Assembly (NCBI GenBank): GCA_902591645.1
Contig: CACJBM010000017.1
Location: 1-29,534, forward strand
Length of the DNA stretch: 29,534 bases
Reading direction: 5' to 3'
DNA from: an uncultured Verrucomicrobiota bacterium
GTDB lineage: Bacteria > Verrucomicrobiota > Verrucomicrobiae > Verrucomicrobiales > DEV007
Shown here in pieces: positions 16,165 to 24,264 of the stretch. Positions within the stretch are counted from its first letter, which is position 1, and the number at the start of each line of letters is the position of its first letter. Below the pieces are notes generated by a model, which saw only the letters and a program-made list of their open reading frames with translations, did not search any database and was not told the origin of the DNA. Made by a program: the position numbers and the translations under genes.

Positions 16165-17406
16165 CTACTTAACTCTGTCAGCTTTTGCTAGATAGTCAGG
16201 ATCGATATCCACACCAATTCCGTGGCCGTTAGGTGCGGTCATTGATCCGTTTTTGATCGTGATCTTGTCGCCTGTTGATTCCCAAGGAAAATCATCCGTC
16301 AATCCCTTGTATTCCTGATGTGGCCCAGGATTTGGACAACATGTGGCGTAGATTCCCATGTAAAGAAATCCAAGGCCACCTCCGGAAATGTGCGGCGTAC
16401 AATCAAAGCCCTTGAGGGCTGCCATCTGAGCAACGCGTAGTGAGCGGATCAGGCCACCGTAATAAAAAAGGTCAGGCTGGAAGATGCGGACACCACTATT
16501 TTCAACCATCCATTTAAAGCGCCACTGGCTACTCTCCTGTTCTCCCCATGCGATGGGAATATCCAATGCGTCAGCGACTCGTTTCGTTTCATCAAGGTAA
16601 TCGAAGGGCACCGGTTCCTCATAAAATGCATACTTGTTTGCCTCCAGTATTTTTCCAACTTCGATAGCCTTTTTCACTGAGAGATAGGAACTGTTTGCAT
16701 CTGCGTAAAGAGTGCATCGTTCGCCCAAGGATTCAGCGACCATTGAAATTAATTTCTCGGTGCGACCGGGAATCCCATCGATCACTTTCATCCGTCCTCC
16801 AATTTTGAACTTTAATGCTTTGGCATCGATGTTATTTACTGATTTTATGATACGGCGCAAAGATTCCTTGGGACTTTTAGAGCGATGATTATTGGCGATA
16901 TAAAGATCAATTTGCTTGCGTCGCGGTCCGCCCAACAGATCCGACGCCGAACACTTAGCGACTTTTCCTAGGAGATCGAGGATCGCAAATTCGGCTGCTG
17001 CGAGTTGAATCCAGAACAGTTGTCCCTGCATCTTGTAATTACTGCCACTGAGAAAAACCTCATCTACCAAATGATCCAGATCCCGTGCATCTTTTCCACG
17101 CATGTAGGGTGCTATCACCTTAGTGAAGACGTTTTGGCTTAGCACCATCTTGCTAGGATGCCCAACTGACCAGCCCTCAGCGCCATCTTTAGAGCGAGCT
17201 CGAATGAACCAATTCCCACTCCGTTCATACAATTCAAGCGACTCTATAATAACCGGGTCAGGAAGGCGGTCACGCTGAATTAAGGGTTTGAATGTTCCAA
17301 TCGGATCTGCAGACTTACTGTGAGCTTGAGGTAATCCTCCCATCAAAAAAGAGGTCGCAGAGATACTTGTGGAAAAGAGAAAACTTCGCCGTTTCATGGA
17401 TGCCAT
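16165..17406 (-). CDS. Tat-exported enolase-superfamily enzyme, mandelate-racemase subgroup
   Basis: The N-terminus has KRRSFLF then a hydrophobic stretch, a twin-arginine signal; start may be ATG1 or ATG4. The barrel carries the full mandelate-racemase set: base KFK (Lys199, Lys201), metal ligands Asp236 (YADAN), Glu263 (YEEPV) and Glu289 (WGEQE), and the Asp312-His339 dyad (QPDLFYYGG and TPHISGGG). The 26-27 residue spacing of ligands and the 50 residues from last Glu to His match that subgroup. Members abstract an alpha proton from a carboxylate, commonly as sugar-acid dehydratases (galactonate, gluconate, fuconate). Export is unusual for such an enzyme. It suggests action on an acidic sugar or uronic acid in the periplasm, fitting the surrounding glycan-degrading genes. 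The exact substrate is unknown. Confidence 0.88.
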   Translation of the reverse strand: MASMKRRSFLFSTSISATSFLMGGLPQAHSKSADPIGTFKPLIQRDRLPDPVIIESLELYERSGNWFIRARSKDGAEGWSVGHPSKMVLSQNVFTKVIAPYMRGKDARDLDHLVDEVFLSGSNYKMQGQLFWIQLAAAEFAILDLLGKVAKCSASDLLGGPRRKQIDLYIANNHRSKSPKESLRRIIKSVNNIDAKALKFKIGGRMKVIDGIPGRTEKLISMVAESLGERCTLYADANSSYLSVKKAIEVGKILEANKYAFYEEPVPFDYLDETKRVADALDIPIAWGEQESSQWRFKWMVENSGVRIFQPDLFYYGGLIRSLRVAQMAALKGFDCTPHISGGGLGFLYMGIYATCCPNPGPHQEYKGLTDDFPWESTGDKITIKNGSMTAPNGHGIGVDIDPDYLAKADRVK

Positions 17407-17561
17407 GAAAGTATGATAGAACGGAACGGTGATCCTATAAAGGCGAAAACAAATGCACGGATTTTATCGGTTATTATTCAAAGTTAGAAAAATTCAAACG
17501 ACAATAATCGCTCCCAATCCCGACTCGATTGCTAGTGAATTATGAACGTTCAACCTTGATC

Positions 17562-17582
17562 CCTTAGTCCTTAGTCCTTAGC
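17562..17582 (+). repeat. Three tandem copies of a 7-nt unit
   Basis: CCTTAGT, CCTTAGT and CCTTAGC follow one another immediately, ending 8 nt before the ATG of the 55-codon ORF. Such a short tandem could vary by slippage and change spacing in the leader. It may equally be chance. Confidence 0.5.
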
Positions 17583-17590
17583 CTTGAGCA

Positions 17591-17758
17591 ATGAAGAAAT
17601 CTTTTCCTGATCCAGTAGATGTAGCTAAGATTGCCGCTCTTCTTCGAAAGAATGAAGGGTATCACGACTTGGTAGATGAGGCCTATGAGTTATTAGTCAA
17701 AGCGGATGAATATTGCAAAGCTCAACAGAATAAGAATCCAGATGAGGATGATGGTTAG
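17591..17758 (+). CDS. Small acidic hypothetical protein, 55 residues
   Basis: The ORF reads ATG to TAG and encodes a mostly helical, acidic sequence: DVAKIAALLRKNEGYHDLVD near the start, EAYELLVKADEYC in the middle, and an Asp/Glu-rich end (NPDEDDG). It has no signal or membrane segment and is presumably cytoplasmic. No family is recognised. The amphipathic pattern and sensible codon use suggest it is translated, although only TTGAGC stands in the Shine-Dalgarno position. It is isolated between two minus-strand genes. Confidence 0.4.
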   Translation: MKKSFPDPVDVAKIAALLRKNEGYHDLVDEAYELLVKADEYCKAQQNKNPDEDDG

Positions 17759-17844
17759 CCTTGAGGCATTCTAACCCAAAGCCATCGAACATTAGCAGCA
17801 GCTAATTTTCCACTACTCGAAAAGCATATGTCCTTGCGGAAGGA

Positions 17845-18198
17845 TCACTTATCCAAAGCAAAGCGGTAGAACTTCTTGCCCTCTTTAAGCTGAATAGTTT
17901 TGGTGATTTTATCGCCAGTATTTTGCCAAGTCTTCAAGTCATTACTCTCCTCAATATTAAAAGAGATTGTGGCGGTCCCCTTATCAGCACTAATTATCAC
18001 AGATCCATTTCTGGCATCCTGCAACTGTTCAATAGTTGGTCTTTGAACGAGCTGGCTAATTTCCATTTGTAGCCTAGTTATTTGCGATTCTAAGTTAGCG
18101 ATTATTTCAGGTGATCTTCTGTCTTCATTATCACCGACTCCATCATTATCAAAATCAGCAATCTCACTAGGGTCGTTTGACCTCCTTCGGCAAGACAA
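17845..18198 (-). CDS. Ca-binding repeat plus coiled-coil fragment, possible gene remnant
   Basis: The 117-residue frame begins with a Ca-binding, thrombospondin-type-3-like repeat (DFDNDGVGDNED), continues into a coiled-coil-like stretch (IANLESQITRLQMEISQLV), and ends with ESNDLKTWQNTGDKI..KEGKKFYRFAL. That last pattern is a C-terminal tail that I recall from large secreted verrucomicrobial proteins. It has no signal peptide and no ATG or GTG; the only start is a TTG 2 nt after the stop of the upstream isomerase-like gene. I therefore suspect the C-terminal remnant of a larger surface protein, or a short coupled gene with an unusual start. The function is unknown. Confidence 0.4.
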   Translation of the reverse strand: MSCRRRSNDPSEIADFDNDGVGDNEDRRSPEIIANLESQITRLQMEISQLVQRPTIEQLQDARNGSVIISADKGTATISFNIEESNDLKTWQNTGDKITKTIQLKEGKKFYRFALDK

Positions 18199-18200
18199 GA

Positions 18201-19001
18201 CTAAATGAGATCGAAGGCCTTGCCCACGAGTTTCACAATGCTGGCGAACTCTTTGGCATCACGGCTCTTGCGCCCCGCCCCTAGGCCGTCGATGTCAGGA
18301 GTCGTGAGCAGCCATTCCGCATTTTCGGGAAATACAGCCCCTCCATAGATGATGGGAATGGGATCAACGGCCTCAAAACCATAGCGATCAGTAAGCCATT
18401 GGCGCATAAAGGTGGCGCGTTCAGCGATGTATTCAGGGGGCGCTGGCTCCTCAGCGCCAATCGCCCACTCCGGTTCGTAGACCATGACAGCCCGATTGAT
18501 CTGATCGGCAGTGATGCCCTTCATCACCGTTTCCATACGCTCGACAAGATCGTTGCTGGGTGTTCCTTTTTCGGTCTCGGATTCACCTACGAGAATGATG
18601 GGGCGCATGCCGCTTTCATAAACGGCGTGCAGTTCGCGATTCAATTCCTCGTCGGGCTTATTCATGCGAACCTTCATTTCCCAGTGCCCAACCATACAGA
18701 ATGCACATCCAGCATCAGCAAGCAATCGAGCAGACACCTCACCGCTGTGCTCTGGATCGGGATAAGCCGAAGAATTCTGGGCACCTGGATCGATGAGCGG
18801 CAGTTCCTTAACGGCTTCTGAGATAGTCGACATTGCGGTTGTAGGTGCGCAGAGAATTACTTGTAGCTGGCCAATTAGACTGCCCATCTCCAACTCAAAT
18901 TGCGATGCAAAAACGCGACATTCCTCAAGGGTCATCGCCATCTTCCAATTGGCGATCGAAATAGGAATTCGTCGGGCCGTAGTCGCAGGCTTGGTTTCCA
19001 T
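18201..19001 (-). CDS. Divergent triose-phosphate isomerase family protein
   Basis: A cytoplasmic protein of 266 residues with the TIM-barrel isomerase core. The catalytic Lys20 is in IANWKMAM, His106 with Glu108 in MVGHWEMK, and the general base Glu176 in YEPEWAIG; YGGAVFPENAEWLL and DIDGLGAGRKS form the C-terminal phosphate loop. Catalytic Lys, His and Glu are all kept, so it is probably active. However the usual VGHSERR is VGHWEMK and the usual DGxLVGGASL phosphate loop is DGLGAGRKS, suggesting a paralogue with another sugar phosphate, as known for erythrulose-phosphate isomerases of this fold. It may serve the sugar catabolism implied by the neighbours; a housekeeping tpiA would normally be close to the consensus. 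Confidence 0.85.
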   Translation of the reverse strand: METKPATTARRIPISIANWKMAMTLEECRVFASQFELEMGSLIGQLQVILCAPTTAMSTISEAVKELPLIDPGAQNSSAYPDPEHSGEVSARLLADAGCAFCMVGHWEMKVRMNKPDEELNRELHAVYESGMRPIILVGESETEKGTPSNDLVERMETVMKGITADQINRAVMVYEPEWAIGAEEPAPPEYIAERATFMRQWLTDRYGFEAVDPIPIIYGGAVFPENAEWLLTTPDIDGLGAGRKSRDAKEFASIVKLVGKAFDLI

Positions 19002-19224
19002 TATCTTTAAAGAGTAAAGTCTATCTAGTAATGTATCAACTTTGTATCAAGTGGCCGCGGCAGAAAGGAGGCAGGCGGTAAGCCTTAGCCCTCATGATTC
19101 ACTAGTTCATGATCAGTTGTTCGGGAATTATTGGGTCAGGGTGCGAGGGTCATTGCTAAAATATTGTTTTCGACCTTAAGATGCTGCACATTGAATGATC
19201 ACAAAATTCTAGAAAATACGACTA

Positions 19225-22080
19225 ATGAAATTCAAGAACATGTTTTTAATCCTCGGGTTCACGATGATCAAGTCAGTTTCGCAAGGAGGAGAACAACCAA
19301 ATATCGTTATCATCCTGACCGATGATCAGGGCTATGCGGATATCAGCTTCAATCCCGATCACCCTGAGGAAGTCTCGACTCCTCATATGGATGAACTGGC
19401 AAGGGAAGGGGTATTTTTCTCGCAAGCCTACACTAGTGGGCACGTGTGCTCACCAACCCGTGCGGGCCTGATGCTGGGTCGCTACCAACAGCGGGTAGGA
19501 GTTTATACTGCCGGTGATGGTGGCCGCGGATTTGATCCGGAACTGCCGATTTTTCCGACTTTTTTGCCTAATGAATATACTAGTACTGCAATCGGAAAGT
19601 GGCATCTGGGACTCGACGAGGATTTTCCGGAACTCAAGTGGCATGCCTTGAATAGGGGATTCAGCGAGTGTTACAAGTTTATGGGCAGGGGTGGTCACGA
19701 TTACTTTAAACTGCAAGGGGTAAAGGGCAACGATTACGCTCCAATCTACCGCAATAAAAAACGACTCACCGACAATGAATATAAAGGCTACATGACGACG
19801 CGCCTTACCGAAGAGGCGGTGGATTTTATCGACAGAAAAAAAGCGGACCCGTTCTTCCTATATCTTGCCTATAATGCGGTACACGCTCCGGCACAGGCAC
19901 CGAAGGAGGACATCGAGAGATACCAGAAAAAATTTCCTCAGATATCCGAGAAACGCGCAACGCTCATGGCCATGCTTCACCACCTTGACCTTGGAGTCGG
20001 CGCTGTGGTTAAAAAGCTCAAAGACGAAAATTTGTGGCAAAACACACTGCTGTTTTTCCTGACAGATAATGGTGGCTCCAAGGCAATGGAAGCAAATAAC
20101 GGCATTCTGCGCGGTTTTAAAGGAAGCCTCCATGAGGGAGGTATAAGGACACCTTGGATAATCAGCTGGCCTGAGAAATTCAAGGGCGGACGCACCATTA
20201 ATACACCGGTCAATTCCATTGACATCCTGCCCACGGCAATTGATGCCACCGACACCAAGGTTCCAGAAGGAACCCAATTTGACGGCAAGAGCATTTTGCC
20301 GCTAATCACCGGTCAATCAGACTCCCATCACACGAACATGTTCTGGAACAGCGGACCCCCGAAGGGAGAATGGGCAGTACGTCAGGGCAACTGGAAAGTT
20401 CACGGATTGAAGGAAAAATATAGTCTATTTAATCTTGTTGCGGATCCCTCCGAAACTCAAGACCTCGCCGCAGAGAATCCTGTAAAGGCACGCGAACTCT
20501 TCGATCTTCATAAAAATTGGCTCAAGACGATGGTTCAATCTGCCGGTACCGGACAAGCTTCGCTATTACCTGCTGATGACGCGAAAGACAAAAAAAATCC
20601 GCGGGAGCTTAAAAGAGAACAAAAACGTGAAGAGCGCAGAAAAATGCGTAAACAAAACAAAAACAAACCTCAAGCAAAGACGCCAAACGTCCTGTTCATC
20701 GTGTGCGATGACCTGAATACGCATGTCGCACCATCGGGATACAGATTGATTCAAACTCCCGCTTTGGATGATTTAGCCGCAAATTCCATGACGTTCCGCC
20801 GTGCCTATTGTCAGTATCCTGTTTGCGGACCTTCACGCGCCTCATTCCTCAGTGGATTGTATCCCGAAACGACAGGAGTCCTTAACAACACTGCGGACAT
20901 TCGGCAATCCCGTCCGGACAGTGTTTCCATGCCGGAACAATTCAAAGCCAACGGCTACTGGACCGCTAGCGTAGGAAAGATTTTCCATTCAACACGTCAT
21001 CAACAAGGCGAAGTTGCTTGGCATGAACAAATTATGTTTCAGAATGACGAATTGCCTCTGATAACGAGGGCACGGCAAACTTATGAAGCTAAAAATGGTT
21101 CAGTCGATTTGCGTGCTAACCGGAAAAACTGGAAAGCCCACGTGCAGAAACTCTCAACGCAGACTAGAGGACAAACGCCACCAGGGTACGGGCCAACGGG
21201 ACTAAAGGATGAACAGCACAAAGACGGCAAAAATGTAAGGCAAATCATAAGTTGGTTCGATCAGAAAAAATATGGGGAGAAACCTTTCTTCATTGCATGT
21301 GGAATTCAAAAACCACATGTGCCCTTTCTGGCTCCACAAAAGTACTTTGACCAGTATCCCCTGAAAGAATTAAAGTTTCCTCTAAGCCCCGCTAATGACT
21401 GGAAAGACATCCCAGCGCTTGCCATGGTGAAACGGTTCCAATCTTTTGGTTTCGAGATGAGTCGCGAAAACGACAGTTTGCGAAGGGAATACACTCAGGC
21501 CTACCATGCGTGTATCTCTTATGTTGATGCACAACTTGGAATACTATTTAAGGCCCTGCATGACCACAATCTTTGGGAGAATACCATCGTGATATTCACC
21601 TCGGATCATGGGTACCATCTCGGCGAGCATTTCATGTGGGGAAAGGTCACCCTCTTTGAGGAATGCGCCAGAGTACCGCTAATTATTCGTGTTCCCGGAT
21701 TGACCCGTAAAGGAACAACCACCAATGCTCTGGTTGAACTTGTGGACTTTCACCCGACCTTGCTTGAACTCTGCGGACTACAGTCAAAGAGCTCCATGCA
21801 GGGAAAGAGCTTTGTACCACTTTTGCGTGACCCTGATTCTCCAGGAAAAAAATATGCCTATACCGTCGTCAGTCGGGGCACAAAACTGGGTCGATCAATT
21901 CGCACAAATGACTGGCGCTATGCTGAATGGGGAGAATCGGCGATGGCTGAACTATACAATCTGAAGGATGATCCTCAGGAATACACAAACCTTGCCGGAA
22001 AACCGACATTTAAAACACAACTTGGAAAAATGAAACAATTCCTTGCCGAAGCTCAAAAAGCAGCCGGAACTCTCAACTGA
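19225..22080 (+). CDS. Tandem two-domain sulfatase (951 residues)
   Basis: One uninterrupted frame encodes two complete S1 sulfatases behind one signal peptide. Domain 1 (about 23-451): ILTDDQGYAD, maturation motif CSPTR with Cys75, GKWHLGL, FLTDNGG; it is arylsulfatase-A-like. A strongly basic linker (about 452-485, rich in Lys-Arg-Glu) follows. Domain 2 (about 486-951): FIVCDDLN, motif CGPSR with Cys534, VGKIFH, GIQKPHVPF, FTSDHGYHLGEH; these are hallmarks of iduronate-2-sulfatase-like enzymes. Both domains keep all key residues, so both should mature and work. The fusion would deliver two sulfate-ester specificities in a 1:1 ratio, probably to adjacent positions of one glycan. Normal sulfatases are about 450-600 residues. 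No frameshift or stop occurs at the junction. Confidence 0.93.
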   Translation: MKFKNMFLILGFTMIKSVSQGGEQPNIVIILTDDQGYADISFNPDHPEEVSTPHMDELAREGVFFSQAYTSGHVCSPTRAGLMLGRYQQRVGVYTAGDGGRGFDPELPIFPTFLPNEYTSTAIGKWHLGLDEDFPELKWHALNRGFSECYKFMGRGGHDYFKLQGVKGNDYAPIYRNKKRLTDNEYKGYMTTRLTEEAVDFIDRKKADPFFLYLAYNAVHAPAQAPKEDIERYQKKFPQISEKRATLMAMLHHLDLGVGAVVKKLKDENLWQNTLLFFLTDNGGSKAMEANNGILRGFKGSLHEGGIRTPWIISWPEKFKGGRTINTPVNSIDILPTAIDATDTKVPEGTQFDGKSILPLITGQSDSHHTNMFWNSGPPKGEWAVRQGNWKVHGLKEKYSLFNLVADPSETQDLAAENPVKARELFDLHKNWLKTMVQSAGTGQASLLPADDAKDKKNPRELKREQKREERRKMRKQNKNKPQAKTPNVLFIVCDDLNTHVAPSGYRLIQTPALDDLAANSMTFRRAYCQYPVCGPSRASFLSGLYPETTGVLNNTADIRQSRPDSVSMPEQFKANGYWTASVGKIFHSTRHQQGEVAWHEQIMFQNDELPLITRARQTYEAKNGSVDLRANRKNWKAHVQKLSTQTRGQTPPGYGPTGLKDEQHKDGKNVRQIISWFDQKKYGEKPFFIACGIQKPHVPFLAPQKYFDQYPLKELKFPLSPANDWKDIPALAMVKRFQSFGFEMSRENDSLRREYTQAYHACISYVDAQLGILFKALHDHNLWENTIVIFTSDHGYHLGEHFMWGKVTLFEECARVPLIIRVPGLTRKGTTTNALVELVDFHPTLLELCGLQSKSSMQGKSFVPLLRDPDSPGKKYAYTVVSRGTKLGRSIRTNDWRYAEWGESAMAELYNLKDDPQEYTNLAGKPTFKTQLGKMKQFLAEAQKAAGTLN

Positions 22081-22170
22081 ACAAAGCCTTCAGATGATTA
22101 AAGTCATCGAAATGACCCACTTTCTACAAAGCGCGTTCCACCACACCTGCCTTTATCCAATAATCTCACT

Positions 22171-23907
22171 ATGAAATTCCTTCTCTTATTTTCGCTCTTC
22201 TGTTTGTCGGCAATGGTTGCCACAGTCGCTCGTGGAGATCGTCCTAATATTATAATGTTTTTGATCGACGATCAGAATCCATCAAGTATAGCTGCCTTTG
22301 GGGGCGATACCTACACTCCCAATCTCGACCGCATGGCAAAGGAAGGAATGAAGTTTACTCGTGCTTACGTCAGTAGCTCGGTTTGTACGCCTTCTCGATA
22401 CAGCTTCCTAACCGGTCGTTTTGCTGGCAACTCGCATAGCAAACTATACGCCGAAGCGGTCGGCGATAAAAAGAATCAGGGACTTCCCAATTTCAATGTT
22501 GCACTGGAACGCGACAAAATGAACGTTGGGAATGTTCTACGTGAAGCTGGGTATACCACCGGATTTGTTGGAAAATTCCACCTGACTTCCAAATTAGATT
22601 TTCCGGAGTTCTACAAAGGCAAAGAGAGATGGATAGACATTCCCAAAAACGCTAGCCCTGGGCCTGAAACCTCGGCTCAATTCAGACACAACGAACGCTG
22701 GATGCGTCGTTACCTCAAAACGCTGGGCTTCTCTTGGGCGAAGAACGTCTACCCGCAAAATACGCCTTCGCCCTATTCCGTGCACAACCCAGAGTGGACG
22801 ACGGTGGCAGCTCTTGAATTCATAGAACAGAATAAGGACGGCCCCTTTTACCTTCATCTTTGCAGCACCTTGCTGCACGGGCCGGATCGGTCCTGGCGAA
22901 AATCCATGGATCATCCGCTTATTACAGGGGAGGGGGAAGTTGAAAGCCTTCCGGAGGTCATGACACCTCGTGCAGAGCTTCTCAAAACAATCACTGAAAA
23001 AGGTTTCGACCCCGACAGCCATGTGGCTGGTGAAGCGTGGATCGACGATTCACTCGGGGCGATTTTTCGGAAACTTAAAGAACTCGGAATCGATGACAAC
23101 ACGCTGGTGATTTTTGCGCCGGATCACGGTCGCGATGGTAAAGCATCCGTCTTTTCACACGGAAGTTGTCAAGTGCCCATGATCATGCGTTGGCCAAGAG
23201 GAATCACCGCAGGGCAGGTTTGTGAAGGGCTCGTCCAGAATATCGATCTTGTCCCAACTTTCTTCGAACTAGGTAAAGCGGAAAAGCCGAAGTCTTACCG
23301 GATCGATGGACAGAGTCTCACCCGTCTTTTTAAAAACGGAAAAGCCAAAGACTGGCGGGATCATCTTTATCTCGAAATGGGAGCTGCGCGGGCAACGGTC
23401 ACAAAAGACTGGTCCTACATTGCCGTTCGCTACACTAAAGAACAAATCGCTGCCATCAAGAGAGTCACGCCGCAAAACTTACCTAGAGCCATGTCCTACA
23501 TTGGACGTCTGGGTATCGGAGTTAGGGGGGCAGAACGCCCCGGCTTCTTTGACGAAGATCAACTCTACGATTTGAAGAAAGATCCAAAGGAAATGAAAAA
23601 TCTTGCTTATAATAAATCGCAAGCTACTCGCATTAAAGAGATGCGTTATTTCATGCGGAAGGACCTCGAAGTCATTGGCCGTCCATTTGGAGAGTTTATC
23701 CTAGGAGGGAATGCTGCGAAACCCGGCCAAATCGACAAACAGATTGAAATTGTTAAAAAACTTATAATCAAGGGTAAAACAGTAACGGTCCCTGAAGGTT
23801 TGAAGAAAAGTTTGGAATCTACTAACGAACAAGTTCCGGACGAGAAAGCGAAACGGAAAGCGAAACGTGAAGCACGTAGAAAGACTCGCGAAGAAGCCAA
23901 AAAATAA
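22171..23907 (+). CDS. Secreted type I sulfatase with basic C-terminal tail
   Basis: The signal peptide is MKFLLLFSLFCLSAMVATVA. Features are FLIDDQNPSS (Asp33/34), maturation motif CTPSR with Cys72, LTGRFAGN, VGKFHLTS in place of GKWH, and FAPDHGRD for the second metal site. At 578 residues it is longer than average because of an insertion-rich middle and a C-terminal tail (last ~25 residues) made almost entirely of Lys, Arg, Ala and Glu. That tail resembles the linker of the neighbouring two-domain sulfatase. The gene starts 90 nt after that gene on the same strand and probably belongs to the same transcription unit. Substrate is unknown but presumably the same sulfated glycan. Confidence 0.92.
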   Translation: MKFLLLFSLFCLSAMVATVARGDRPNIIMFLIDDQNPSSIAAFGGDTYTPNLDRMAKEGMKFTRAYVSSSVCTPSRYSFLTGRFAGNSHSKLYAEAVGDKKNQGLPNFNVALERDKMNVGNVLREAGYTTGFVGKFHLTSKLDFPEFYKGKERWIDIPKNASPGPETSAQFRHNERWMRRYLKTLGFSWAKNVYPQNTPSPYSVHNPEWTTVAALEFIEQNKDGPFYLHLCSTLLHGPDRSWRKSMDHPLITGEGEVESLPEVMTPRAELLKTITEKGFDPDSHVAGEAWIDDSLGAIFRKLKELGIDDNTLVIFAPDHGRDGKASVFSHGSCQVPMIMRWPRGITAGQVCEGLVQNIDLVPTFFELGKAEKPKSYRIDGQSLTRLFKNGKAKDWRDHLYLEMGAARATVTKDWSYIAVRYTKEQIAAIKRVTPQNLPRAMSYIGRLGIGVRGAERPGFFDEDQLYDLKKDPKEMKNLAYNKSQATRIKEMRYFMRKDLEVIGRPFGEFILGGNAAKPGQIDKQIEIVKKLIIKGKTVTVPEGLKKSLESTNEQVPDEKAKRKAKREARRKTREEAKK

Positions 23908-24109
23908 CCCCTGAACCCCGCACCCTGATCTATGACCGATGTGCCTCGAAAGAGAGTCACTGATTCATTGAAAATGGAACACCGTTAAGGGTTCAAAAAA
24001 GAGGCATGATGTTGTACAAAGTGTTGTACTCCCCTCTTATTATCGCTAGATTTAGGTACGCCTTATTTGAACTGGTAACCGAAGACCCTGTCTATACAGA
24101 GTTTGTAAA

Positions 24110-24185
24110 TGGAGCCGGCTTCCGGATTCGAACCGGAGACCTACTGATTACAAATCAGTTGCTCTACCAACTGAGCTAAGCCGGC
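24110..24185 (-). tRNA. tRNA-Thr (anticodon UGU)
   Basis: The reverse strand folds into a complete cloverleaf: 7-bp acceptor stem (GCCGGCT/AGCCGGC), D-arm with AGCTCAGTTGGTAGAGC, anticodon stem ACTGA/TCAGT around loop TTTGTAA (anticodon TGT), variable loop AGGTC, T-arm with GGTTCGAATCC, discriminator T and an encoded CCA. It reads ACA codons. Confidence 0.97.
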
Positions 24186-24264
24186 ATCTACATTGAGATG
24201 GGCGTAGAATCTCCTATTATTTCAGATTTTTTCAACAAGAAAAACATCATCGAGGGAACTCAAA

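Noticed and set aside
18399..18821. 140-codon ORF opposite the isomerase-family gene
   Set aside because: It is antisense to a gene with intact catalytic motifs; no domain or start signal supports it.
19093..19116. Repeated TCATGA palindromes upstream of the two-domain sulfatase
   Set aside because: Two copies of a self-complementary hexamer are easily found by chance, and no promoter boxes are aligned with them.
23998..24030. Direct repeat GTTGTAC near the tRNA as an attachment site
   Set aside because: The two 7-nt copies are only 8 nt apart, do not match the tRNA 3' end, and no integrase is present in the window.
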